Assembly: GCA_947646735.1 (NCBI GenBank)
Contig: CANTFK010000752.1
Coordinates: 62,001-126,000 of the forward strand
Reading direction: 5' to 3'
Source: Peronospora farinosa
Lineage: Eukaryota; Oomycota; Peronosporomycetes; Peronosporales; Peronosporaceae
DNA length: 64,000 nucleotides
Positions 54,531-64,000 of this stretch are shown here, piece after piece; positions within the stretch are counted from its first letter, which is position 1, and each line of letters opens with the position of its first letter. The notes beneath the pieces are model-generated. The model was not told the origin of the DNA and searched no databases. It worked only from the letters and a program-made list of their open reading frames with translations. The translations under genes and the position numbers were made by a program.

Positions 54531-56112
54531 CAACGAAGCTGATGTAATTCCGTCAAATACAATACAAGATATTGAAAACTCGGTCGTTGAAAATGGCGCT
54601 GACCAGTTACTGTACAATGATGAAATCTACGGAAGTCTCCGCAAAGGAGGCGCCGTAACGTTCTTTTCGAAGGATTGTGTCGGTCTCGTAGCGGCCACGT
54701 TCGCGTCGGCTTCTTCGGTCGAGTGCCTCAGATGCGTGATCAAGCCTATGTTAAATGAGCATTTCAGCTTGAGTTCTACCAAGTTGGCAGCTTCAAAACG
54801 ACTGGCATCGATTCCTATGGCGTTCTGCTTCTTTTTCGGGTTACTATCGGATTGCTACCCTATCCTGGGATTCCGACGGAAAGGGTACTTGATCATCGGT
54901 TTGGGGACAACAGTAATGAGCCTCTTGGTCCTCGCAGCATTGGACGCATATGTCGAAACCCTTCATGGTAGCACTGGGGGGACCGGCTTAGCCGTGGCTG
55001 TCATTATGTTCGCAACCTTGGCCAGTACCGGAAACATGATGACACATATGTGCGTACATACCCGAGTGCTCGAGCTGTCTCAGCGTGAAAGACTGGGCAC
55101 GCGCGGCGCTATCGTAGCGACTTATTCCATGTTTCAAAGCGTAGTTTTTTTCATCACCAACGCTTGTGTGTACGCTCTTGAGAAGAGCTCGGCACACCAT
55201 AATGTCGTGCTCCTTGTATACGGCCTCGTGATTGGGGTCTCGATTCCGCTGGTGTGGAAATCTTGGCAGGAAAAATACTACTCGCTTTCGACGCCGATGA
55301 GGACTCGTGGTCAAATCCTGTGGAAGGTCATGCAGCAGAAAGCAGTGTGGAGCATTATCGCGTTTATATGTATCTTCACCTTGTTCGGCAGTTTTGCGTT
55401 AAGCGGTCCTTCGGCGACCATCATCTTTTGGTCGGGTGCTAACGAGAACGACCAATTGGTGCAGCAATTCCTGTACTACGGAGCGATACTGTTGACGATT
55501 GCAGTGTGGCGCTACTACTTTATGAACCGACCCTGGCGCACGCTCTTCGCAATGTCCACCGTTTTGCTCATCGTTCCTCAAGTGATTGTGGCTATTTGTG
55601 TCACTCAAAACATTGTACGCGATCGAAACTTCTACCGCTTTATGACGCTGTTCTCGAGTATCTCAACCGGCATTGGTTGGCTATCGAGCATTATTCCGCT
55701 GACGGAGATCATCCAAGAAGGCTCGGAGGGTGCCATGGTCGGACTGATTTTGTCAATGTACTTTTTGGTTTCCATGTTCGTAGAGACTAACGCAACCGGG
55801 CTGTTTAAAGGCACCAACTTTTACAATGCCACAGATGTTATATCCGATAATGCGGAAGGGCGATCGGACATACTAAAGGCATTGCTTTTCATCTATGGCA
55901 TTAACGCCCTCCAACTCGTTGGTCTCTTTTTTCTGCCGCGACAAAAGCTCGATACCCAGCAGCTTCGCAGTTACGGTGGGTACACCAAGAGTGCCAGTGC
56001 TGCTATCGTCACGTTCGCATTGTTGCTTTTTGTGTACTCAGTGGTTGTCACTGGACTTACGTTGAATCCATCGACATCTCACTTGAGTATTGCTGGTGGA
56101 GGCATCTACTAA
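54487..56112 (+). CDS. Folate-biopterin transporter family protein (right copy)
   Basis: A 541-residue BT1/FBT-family membrane protein, the near twin of the left copy. The start is the ATG of MDVKMDF; the frame is open 16 codons further up but without an ATG. The motif SDCYPILGFRRKGYL and about 12 membrane segments are as in the left copy. Residue differences from the left copy: one within residues 1-440 and about ten within the last 100 (for example in the loop after KGTNFYN and at the final Tyr-ending tail). Both copies are intact, so both may be expressed. In other organisms the family carries folate, biopterin or S-adenosylmethionine; substrate here is unknown. Confidence 0.85.
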   Translation: MDVKMDFQNYHTPSDNEADVIPSNTIQDIENSVVENGADQLLYNDEIYGSLRKGGAVTFFSKDCVGLVAATFASASSVECLRCVIKPMLNEHFSLSSTKLAASKRLASIPMAFCFFFGLLSDCYPILGFRRKGYLIIGLGTTVMSLLVLAALDAYVETLHGSTGGTGLAVAVIMFATLASTGNMMTHMCVHTRVLELSQRERLGTRGAIVATYSMFQSVVFFITNACVYALEKSSAHHNVVLLVYGLVIGVSIPLVWKSWQEKYYSLSTPMRTRGQILWKVMQQKAVWSIIAFICIFTLFGSFALSGPSATIIFWSGANENDQLVQQFLYYGAILLTIAVWRYYFMNRPWRTLFAMSTVLLIVPQVIVAICVTQNIVRDRNFYRFMTLFSSISTGIGWLSSIIPLTEIIQEGSEGAMVGLILSMYFLVSMFVETNATGLFKGTNFYNATDVISDNAEGRSDILKALLFIYGINALQLVGLFFLPRQKLDTQQLRSYGGYTKSASAAIVTFALLLFVYSVVVTGLTLNPSTSHLSIAGGGIY

Positions 56113-56711
56113 GCTCCATCAATATAGTTGTGTTGTGATAGATAAGTCGTTTTGAGCCTTCGATTGCTTGTGCTTTTATTCACTTCGTCGACAACCTGGA
56201 TGCAAGAAAGCTATTAGATAGATGTATCGGAAAGAAGAATACGTTATCCTCAACTCTAACAAAAGCTGCAAACGAGCTTGAACATCAAAGCACCGAAAGA
56301 AGCTCAACAAACGCGTAGTTATAGCACTGACATTGTTCAACTTTCTTCAAAGTACCTACTCGAAGAAAAAGAATGGATATCGAGCTACAAAAATCTGAAA
56401 GAGGTTCATGAAGATGAACAGTACTCTACAAAAGAAAAAAGCTGGGACGGTTGATCGGAGATCGAAGCGACAACAATGACTTACACCATTGTGCCCATTG
56501 AGAAGCAAACGATGTATTTCTTGCACCTTTACGCTCTACGACCAGCTCATTGATCAAATCGGCAGTATGTGCATACTTCCAACATGAGAACTACTTAACA
56601 AAGCTTGGGTTTCAATGGCCAAGTGGTGGTAGACCTCGACTTTTCGGACAACTTCTCTTTAGCGTGCATATGTGTACATGTATTATCGTTCGAAATGTCT
56701 ACGGGCTGCTT
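56113..56711. other. Intergenic region, no gene
   Basis: The first about 80 bases still match the downstream side of the left FBT copy. Beyond that I see no coding sequence. Confidence 0.5.
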
Positions 56712-58307
56712 TCAAAATTGGGACGACATGGCGCAATGTTTAGCGTCGAGTGGTGCCGGCTTGAGCAAATGAAAGCGATCAAAGTCAACACACAGACCTC
56801 TTGAAGTTTTGACCACACAACGTTCGAAAGTAGCATCCCATGCAATGTTTTCGTCAGTGTATGAGTTGCGCGCCTGCATTGTATTGGATGTTGAGCTGTC
56901 GATACCTTCCAGAATCACGACAACCTCAAGTCCGCTTTTACGAAGATGCTTCATGATTTGTGCTTTTGTAGGCTCTTTGTATACCTTTGGATCGCCGGGC
57001 AAACCGCCATCACGACTTCCATTGTCAATGTCCACCTGACGCTGTGTAGGATCCGGGTAGCTTGCGCAAATCTTCGAGTCTCCACCGTCACGTGGTAGAC
57101 ATTCGGGCGGAAACAGAGGACTCCACTGGTCAATACGATGCACAACAACTTGCGGCAGCACCATGAGTAGCATCGCACCGCAATCATCGTCGGGCTGCTG
57201 AATTCGCATCTGGTGACATTGGAAAAGGAAGTCGCTAGGCTCATTCGCGTCATCTTCTGCCTCGTACCGTACAGCGTATAGACGAACGTGTGCCTCCACG
57301 AGTTGATGTTTTCGTCGTTCACATGTCTGAAACATGAAATAGTAGTGTCCACGGATCTTACGAATCACTGCCGAGTTTGAAAACATGATAGTATTCGCTC
57401 GTTGCTATGGCAAGAAAAGATAAGGTAAGTGTTTAGCTGCAAAGGTTGCCAGAGCCAGAGACGTACATTAGCACGGGAAAAACGCGCGTAGAAAATACCA
57501 ATACAAACTGAATCTAGAATTATACCAGCAAAAGACTACCACAAAAAAAGCAACAAACGTCAGCTACGCCAGCACACAACATATAAACAATCTCAACACC
57601 TATTTACCCACCTCAAGAGTCAGTAACGTTGCAATGGATGTGCATCCTCCATAGAAAATGTCATCCGTAGGTGCACCGTAACCAATTGTCATCTAATTAA
57701 CACGAAAAACTCAATAAGTTAATAACACTGTAACCACAAGATACACAAATGGATATAGCTACAAAAAACGAACAATGGTCTCAAGTGAAAAGATGTAGGC
57801 GTCCATAATGCTCGAAAGTCCTAAATGACACGCCGGATATCGCAGTGACACGTCCAAATATGCCACTGCAAAGAAAAAAATGATGAAGAAATACTACGAC
57901 AAGGTTTAGTATAAAAACAAATGTTTAGTAAGGAATTAAAAAAAGTTCGAGTCGTTTACAAGAAAATTATATCACTTACAGTGAGGAAAACACCCGAAAT
58001 AATCCTCGATGTGCGTGTATTGATCACCGTATGGAACGGATCATCCCAATATATTTTACGCCAGTTGCCACCTTTTCGATAAACACTGCAAGGACACAAA
58101 AGATAGTAACAACTTTTGTCAAAATAATATCTACTGTGAAGTAACCCTAAGAGAACCATATATTTCTACGTACTTAAAGCGACCAAGAGACTGTTTATAA
58201 CGCCCGCAACGGTCGAGAAAACGCGTACGTTGCGTTGATTGTGTCTGTCTTGGCGTAGAGCCAGTGCTAGAGGACACGGAGAGTAATGGCTGCTCGACAC
58301 CAGCCAT
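56712..58307 (-). CDS. Inward-rectifier-type potassium channel, six exons
   Basis: Exons on the minus strand: 58307-58174, 58085-57980, 57893-57774, 57692-57612, 57535-57467 and 57404-56712, joined in frame to a 400-residue protein; introns of 62-88 bases have GT..AG ends. Domains follow the Kir plan: cytoplasmic N-terminus with GGNWRKIYWDDPFHTVIN, first membrane helix (SGVFLTYFFIIFFFAVAYL), pore helix and selectivity filter (YIFSLETIMTIGYG), second membrane helix (SFAGIILDSVCIGIFYARFS), and the cytoplasmic beta-sandwich (RANTIMFSNSAVIRKIRGHY, VEAHVRLYAVR, VVILEGIDSSTSNTMQARNS). The channel should pass K+ across a membrane as a tetramer. The filter TIGYG is canonical. The exon model is inferred from phase and homology. 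Confidence 0.85.
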
Positions 58308-58725
58308 GTTTTTTTTGGTATCTCGAAAATATCCCACGGTTTTTGACGGTTTAAAAGATACTTTTTATTGCGTTTTTCAAACTGATGATACAGAATTGAT
58401 GCAATGAAGACGATAACTAAAGTCAAGAATATATACAGCCTGGAGAGTTTTTGACGTCCACCCGTTACAGAATGAGAGGTTGAAACCCCTGATATTTATC
58501 AGATGGTGAGGATAGATATACCGAGAATGACATGGCTACAGAATGAGCTACAAAAATAGGTCAATTTGACAAACACACTACATTATATAGTGCATAATTA
58601 TTGTCGTTCATAATATTTTATATAGATCGAAATTATAATGGGTAAGATCATCAGTTTCCGAAAAGCTCTTTTAAAAAAAGTACAGAGATAATTTAGAGTA
58701 GACACAATATAAGCACAAAGGGCGT
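58308..58725. other. Divergent intergenic region between K+ channel and YaaA-family gene
   Basis: A 448-base spacer separates the two divergent start codons. A/T-rich; no coding frame is supported. Probably holds both promoters. Confidence 0.5.
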
Positions 58726-58741
58726 GCTCATTTAGTCGCAC
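58726..58741 (+). promoter_or_regulatory. Possible initiator for the YaaA-family gene
   Basis: GCTCATTTAGTCGCAC matches the first half of the oomycete Inr consensus (GCTCATTY) and lies 15-30 bases before the ATG. The second half fits poorly. Confidence 0.4.
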
Positions 58742-58755
58742 CAATCATCCACCAA

Positions 58756-59754
58756 ATGACGTCCGCCCGCTTGGTGTACGTGCTGTCCCCCGCCAAGACA
58801 CTGAACTTTACGACCTCCTGCATCTCACAATGCACCCAACCACGTCAGCTCTCTCACACACACGAGTTAGTTGAGCAGCTGCGCACATTGTCACACACCA
58901 AGATCAAGTCGTTATTTGGGGTAAGTGACGCCTTGGCCAAGCTCAATGTTGACCGATATCAAGTGTTTGATACGTCAAAATCGGCAACTGAAGCTTCAAA
59001 CCCTAGTGAAACTCTAAAACAGGCCGTGCTGGCCTTTAGTGGTCCAGCGTATCAGGGGTTGGGGGCGTATAATCTATCGAAGCTGGACGTTGAATACGCC
59101 CAGACCCATCTTCGTATTTTTTGCGGTCTTTATGGGATACTGAGACCACTAGACTTAATTCAGCCCTATCGATTGGAAATGGGTCAAAAACTTGCCAATA
59201 GCAGAGGAAAAGATCTGTACGAGTTCTGGGGGGACACTATTGTATACGAACTGGATGCTTTATTCAGTGAAGAAGAAGCCAAAGAAAACGTCAAGCTGCC
59301 ACGGGTGTTGGTCAATGTCGCTTCACAAGAATATTTCAAGAGTTTGCCCCAATCCGCTTTGAAAGCAGCGGGGATAATGGTGGTCACTTGTGTCTTTAAA
59401 GACGACGGGAAAATCAAGTCGGTGTACGCCAAACGCGCCCGAGGGCTCATGTGCAGATACCTAATTCAGAAACGAGTGGACTCGTTAGAAGGTATTGCAG
59501 GTTTTGATTTGGAAGGATACAAGTACGCGAGCACCGCTTCGAGTGACGACACTTATGTGTTTGCTCGTACTGGTGCAGAACAAAAGCTGTGTCTGCAACA
59601 GACAAACAACGTGAATGCAATGTCAAGTGTAAAAGCAAAGCGAAGGGTCAAAAATTCGGCTCGAAGTCAGTCAGTGGTTGAGGTTGAAATTGAAAACGAT
59701 CAAGATCGATCTCAACTACGTCGTTCCACACGCAAGAAGCGCAAGACAAAGTGA
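58756..59754 (+). CDS. YaaA-family (DUF328) protein with basic C-terminal extension
   Basis: A 332-residue intronless gene. The family hallmarks are clear: VLSPAKTLNF at the N-terminus, AFSGPAYQGLGAYNL, LYGILRPLDLIQPYRLEMG, VLVNVASQEYFK, and VYAKRARGLMCRYLI. Bacterial YaaA limits free iron and DNA damage under peroxide stress, and the fold has DNA-binding ability; a similar oxidative-stress role is inferred here. Beyond residue about 285 the protein carries a Lys/Arg-rich tail ending LRRSTRKKRKTK, which is not part of the bacterial family and looks like a nuclear-localisation or DNA-binding extension. The first Met is used and fits the short leader. Confidence 0.9.
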   Translation: MTSARLVYVLSPAKTLNFTTSCISQCTQPRQLSHTHELVEQLRTLSHTKIKSLFGVSDALAKLNVDRYQVFDTSKSATEASNPSETLKQAVLAFSGPAYQGLGAYNLSKLDVEYAQTHLRIFCGLYGILRPLDLIQPYRLEMGQKLANSRGKDLYEFWGDTIVYELDALFSEEEAKENVKLPRVLVNVASQEYFKSLPQSALKAAGIMVVTCVFKDDGKIKSVYAKRARGLMCRYLIQKRVDSLEGIAGFDLEGYKYASTASSDDTYVFARTGAEQKLCLQQTNNVNAMSSVKAKRRVKNSARSQSVVEVEIENDQDRSQLRRSTRKKRKTK

Positions 59755-60465
59755 TGGAGACTGAATTCTATAAAGCCTAAATATTTTGAATACAGGGGTA
59801 CCCTCCTACAATAATTCTACTCGACTCTATCAGACTTGGCTCCACTGCCGGCCTCGGACGGGCCGGGTCTGACAACGGTCAATACCGCTGCCAATGTTGT
59901 TAGGTGTAAACCTCTACCTAGACAAGTCATGATGTCCCAAAGTAGCCGCAATACAAACCATAGTTTCAAATCAAGACAATGCAGTAGTTTGAGATTGAAA
60001 CGTTGTGGTGAATTAGTACTTGAGAGTCAGAAGCTGCAAATAAAGTTAAATTTAACTGATACTGTAGGTAAGGAATACGATGAGATACAGAACTAATGCA
60101 AGGCCAAAGTTTTGTACCCGAGATCTCGACTCAATGCTGTGGATACATACACGAATCGAGTCGTATAGGCTCATAAGCACAGTAACATCTAGGGAGAATG
60201 CTAGTTGCTCAAATAAACAGCCACTACCCTTAAAGAACGCTGAATAGGTGATGTTAGGGAATGTTTCCATAAAGATCACCAGATTCACCAAATAGTTAGC
60301 CTTGCATTGGCACTTCTGTCCAGAATCAGAATACATTAGTTTTAGATGGGCCCAAATTTGCATGGACCACAAACTCTAAGCTGACAGGAAAGTCACCTAG
60401 GTCCACGGCAAAACGATTTAGCCACAGCATCAAAAAAGTGCATGATCAAGTCTCGTGTGTTGCGC
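59755..60465. other. Intergenic region between convergent genes
   Basis: The YaaA-family gene and the TBC-domain gene converge here. A short open frame at 59836-60096 has no recognised domain. Nothing else is supported. Confidence 0.5.
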
Positions 60466-63189
60466 TCAGTCATTCTTTCTTGCAGTCATTCTACTGTGAA
60501 CTTTCCTCGGCAGTAACATATTCCCAGAATTCGAAATCTCATATACATTGCCAGAATCTAAATCGGTCACTGTCATGGATGTTAACGGCACGACATGAGA
60601 CGTTTTCGTCACAATAGTACTCGGTGAAGTTCTAGAGCTCAATGCGGCAAAACCATTGCCTATTTTTGAGTATCCAAGCTTCAGTCGACGACGATGTGCG
60701 TTACGAAGCTTCATCAATACCGGGTGGTTGCACAACTCCAGCACTTCGCAAACACTCGTGACCAGATCTTCGGGCGACAGAAGAGCTAATGAACGTCCCA
60801 CGGCTGCACTCACCTGCTCGGCGCTGCTACTAACAGCATCGCCGCATTCAGCTAATGAGAGGACATCATTTTCAGCAGCACTACATAGCGCCAACGCTAC
60901 ACAAAACATGCCTTCGAGCCCCAACAAAAGGCACACATCCCAACAACACATTAGTGTGTCAAAGCGCAGCTGGGAGTGCGATGCTGTCAACGTCACATCC
61001 GAAAAAAGCGTAGGAAACCACTTGTACGCCAGCAAACATACGGGCAATCCAGCTTGCTCAAGTGCTGTGTGAAAACTAGGCAGATGCAGCCGTGTCACTT
61101 CCTGTAAAACATCACCAACCTCAACAAGCGAACTGAAAAGGTCGAAATGATCGCGTCCAGTGCCATCACAGCAAATGCCAAACACGTGCGGTAAAACCCG
61201 AGCTACAATGCCACGAAGAAACCGAAAGGCTTCAATTTCATCGCTTCCCAATATTTCCAACAAGATAAATGCAAGTCCATTCATTCCCTGCATATAAAAA
61301 CTGGGAGGCGGTCGAGACAATCCTGCAGACGAAAGCGAAAGCGGAGCTTCATCGGTTCGCACATCTAATGAGCAGCTTGACAAGAAGGCATGCAACACAT
61401 GCCCCAAGCGTTCCAATCGAACAGCACGTTCACCATCATCGAGTTTCGGTGCACCTGCCGATCCCGCCAGCCATTTTGCAGTACGAGGAATATCTTTTTG
61501 CACTTGCAAATCGTCTCTGGAGTGTAGATATAGCAGAAAACAGCTTAGCAATTATCCAGAAAATCAGTAGAACCACAAGACGTACTCTTCGGAAAGAGGT
61601 GTACTAATCAGCTGCTGGAAATGTTCCACATTCTCTTCAATACTACAGGCAGGAGCGAGAGCCCATTGAAAAATCTGCTGCCAGTACTTGGAACGAAGTA
61701 CTGTATTTTTCTGCATCAATTGAAGAGCTTCTATGAACCGTCCACTAGATTGCAAGACTCGCAGCATTTCCGTGAGCTCACCATCCGGTAAATATGCGGC
61801 CAATTGGGTCGCGCTTATCCAGTCCTCATCCGATGGTAGCAATGACGTAGCATTGAGTGGATTTGCTCCTACTTTCTCATCCTTTGCCGCGTCTTTATTT
61901 TCATAATATGTCACATCTTGACCATCTTCCATCCCTTCAAATGCATGCTCACGATGCCTCATATTCATGGAACTCTGCAGCTGTAGGGCATCCAAGTCAA
62001 AAGACCCTCCAGGCACTAATCCTTCAGCTATTGTAATAGCACGTTGCACTGCATCTGTCCAAGCTCTTCGATCTGATTCGGATCTTGCATGGAATAACAT
62101 GGAATGGGTATCCACTGTTACCATAAAACAGTACTTGCGATCCGACACCAGTTCGTGTACCGGTTTGACGGAGCTGCCACTACTTAGCATCAGTACGCGT
62201 TTGGTTTTACTGTGACTTTTACCGGTATTACCAGTTTTTCTGTTAGTTCCAATACTCATCGGTGTTTTAACTTGTAACTGACAAGTTAATAAATCACCTG
62301 ATAAATCTACAAGTTGCTCTTTCCAATTCATCCGACTTGATTTCCGATACCTCGCCAACGACTTGAACTGCGTCAATGGACTTGTGTACAATTTCGCACG
62401 TAAAACACCACATTTCGCTGGAGATTTCAAAAACCGTAGCGATACCGGCAAAGGTCCGATTACCTCCAACAACAACTTTTTCACTTCAGCTGACGTCAAA
62501 GTTTGCAAAGAAACGCCATTGGCACTCACTAGTAATGATCCTCTTGGTATATGCATACCGGCTACTGTCACACTCTGGGACGTCTTGACGCAGCAGTCAT
62601 GTACCCATTCGTATACTGAGCTCAGAAGCGCCATATCTGCTCGTTGAGGCATTTTTACTTCCAGGAAGTCACTATCTGTCAGTGTTTCCATCCTCGAGTC
62701 GCTGTCTTGACCACCCCAATCCATAGGACTCGATGATCGTCGTGGGATCGTCATCTTCAGCGCGGCTGATCGTAGTGCAGCCATCCATTGATGTACATCT
62801 TCAGCTTGACGTGACCTAAGAATCAATTTGATTGCACCAGAACTTGAAGTTGATAATGATGACGCAATGTCTGATATAATCGTCACTTGAAACGCATTGT
62901 GCTTTCCCACGACAGGAAAAGGCAACGTTTTCACAACTGCTCCTCGGACATTCAGTTCTCGACACATCGTCATCCCACTATTACTATTGCTACGATCAGG
63001 TGACGACGTGGACGAATTGGACGACGCCCTAGACAACGCTCGACTTGTACGAGATAGCAACTCTTCCTTGCTCACGTCAGATGAATATTCACGCAACAAT
63101 CCACTTGTCTCAGATAGCACAAAGTAGCGCTTGTGCCAGCCTCGCAACAGCTTGCTGCGGCCGTCCCGTGTATATAGCACGCCCTCCAT
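60466..63189 (-). CDS. PH-PDZ-PH-TBC domain protein (RabGAP-like), two exons
   Basis: Exon 1 is 63189-61586, exon 2 is 61516-60466; the 69-base intron (GTACGT..CTCCAG) joins SEE to DDLQVQKDIPRT in frame, giving 884 residues. Domains: PH at about 1-145 (MEGVLYTRDGRSKLLRGWHKRYFVL), a PDZ-like domain at about 205-260 (IPRGSLLVSANGVSLQTL), a second PH at about 280-400 (MVTVDTHSMLFHARSE, RAWTDAVQRAI), and a TBC Rab-GAP domain from about 535. The TBC domain keeps the arginine-finger motif (DIPRT) and the glutamine-finger motif (YMQGMNGLAF), so it should stimulate GTP hydrolysis by a Rab GTPase at a lipid membrane. An upstream ATG at 63261 would add 24 hydrophobic residues; the PH domain starts at 63189, so that start is preferred. 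It shares a divergent 209-base promoter region with the RRP1 gene. Confidence 0.85.
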
Positions 63190-63398
63190 TCTTCGACAGA
63201 AACTGATAGGTGTAAAACTATTTAACGAATCGACGAGCAGATTAGAAAGTAGCACTATCATTGGTGGAAAGATAATATACTTATAGCCAATGACAAAGCT
63301 CTGAGTTGCATAGCCACTCGTTCGTGGCCATTAGCTCAGTTGTCTTGTTCTGCTGCTACACTTTACTTGTGTGCCTACTGCTTCTGCACGTTGCAACT
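63190..63398. promoter_or_regulatory. Shared divergent promoter region (TBC gene and RRP1)
   Basis: Only 209 bases separate the two start codons. No clear initiator motif was found; the assignment rests on gene layout. Confidence 0.4.
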
Positions 63399-64000
63399 AT
63401 GGAGAACGCTGCGTCTCGTTTCGGTCAGCACCTTGCGCATACAGGTACACGTTGATTGGACATTATTGTATTTTTATATTCGTTTCTTACATGAATACGT
63501 CAATTATATTTATGATCGGTAATTTATTATTGCAAAATCATTTTTAAAACAGAAAAAAAGTATCGTGACCGTGCTTTAAAAAAATTGACAGTGTACTTAA
63601 CAAAGAAGAAAGAGTGGACGAATCTGGAATGGGACAAGCTATGGAAAGCGCTGTTCTACTGCATGTGGATGAGCGATAAGCGACCTGTTCAGGAAGAACT
63701 TTCCTCCAATTTGGCTGCACTAGTGCACCACATCCCTAGCACCGAATCGGCGCTGGCGTTCGTGCGCTCTTTTTTTCGGACCATGCAAAGGGAGTGGCAC
63801 GGACTGGACGGTCTTCGTCTGGACAAGTTTTATTCGCTCGTACGCAAGTTTGTGCGTGAGGCAGTGGCGTTGCTTCGTGTGCAGGACTGGAACGAGACGT
63901 TGGTGCAAGAGCTTGCTGATATCTTGTCGACTGAGGTTGTGAGTCAATTGCCCAACGGACCACGTATGCACTTGGCCGATCTGTACTTGACGGAAATCTA
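63399..64000 (+). CDS. RRP1: RRP1/NOP52 family ribosomal RNA processing protein (5' part)
   Basis: Exon 1 is 63399-63444 (MENAASRFGQHLAHT), then a 108-base intron (GTACAC..AACAG), then exon 2 from 63553 to the window end. The protein reads EKKYRDRALKKLTVYL, WDKLWKALFYCMWMSDK, and FFRTMQREWHGLDGLRLDKFY, which are hallmarks of the NOP52/RRP1 family needed for maturation of 27S pre-rRNA and 60S ribosomal subunits in the nucleolus. About 164 codons are visible and the gene runs off the right edge. Confidence 0.85.

Larger units (their letters stand above)
51613..56190 (+). repeat. Right arm of large inverted duplication (FBT locus)
   Basis: Matches the reverse complement of about 5400-8065, with the pogo-like transposon (52069-53957) as an extra insertion. 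A short leftmost piece of the arm lies at 49321-49338, on the other side of solo LTR C. Confidence 0.8.

Overview
The window looks like an oomycete chromosome segment (Phytophthora or downy-mildew type). The evidence is an expansin-like secreted protein, two folate-biopterin-family (BT1/FBT) transporters, short introns of 62-88 bases with GT..AG ends, and an oomycete-type initiator motif upstream of the expansin-like gene. No RNA genes or CRISPR arrays were seen.

Layout. (1) 0-8.1 kb: an expansin-like gene, a gene-poor stretch, and an FBT transporter on the minus strand inside the left arm of a large inverted duplication. (2) 8.3-16.5 kb: element 1, a nearly complete Ty3/gypsy chromodomain retrotransposon on the minus strand with a perfect 5-bp target duplication. 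(3) 16.9-49.3 kb: a stack of nested elements. A solo LTR (family B) was hit by element 2 (chromodomain gypsy). Element 2's gag was hit by element 3 (family-B gypsy, target duplication TGGA). The 3' LTR of element 3 was hit by element 4 (family-D gypsy without integrase, target duplication TAAC). A single inversion of about 7.1 kb (about 35583-42721) then cut element 4 and element 2. Flipping it back restores every reading order and both target duplications. (4) 49.3-51.6 kb: a 2.3-kb solo LTR (family C, target duplication CTTG). (5) 51.6-56.2 kb: the right arm of the inverted duplication, holding a pogo/Tigger-like DNA transposon with TA duplication and a second intact FBT transporter on the plus strand. 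The left arm preserves the empty sites for the transposon and for solo LTR C. (6) 56.7-64 kb: ordinary host genes: a six-exon inward-rectifier-type K+ channel, a YaaA-family protein, a PH-PDZ-PH-TBC RabGAP-like protein, and the start of an RRP1/NOP52 ribosome-biogenesis gene.

Most notable observations. All four gypsy elements carry a long antisense reading frame that starts at or near the 3' LTR and runs against the 3' end of the element; those of elements 1 and 2 appear homologous, and those of 3 and 4 appear homologous. The two chromodomain elements are studded with perfect short inverted repeats in both LTRs and coding sequence. Element 4, and less clearly family B and C LTRs, are enriched in family-specific palindromic words that also form their minisatellites. 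All readings were made by eye; no alignments or database searches were run.
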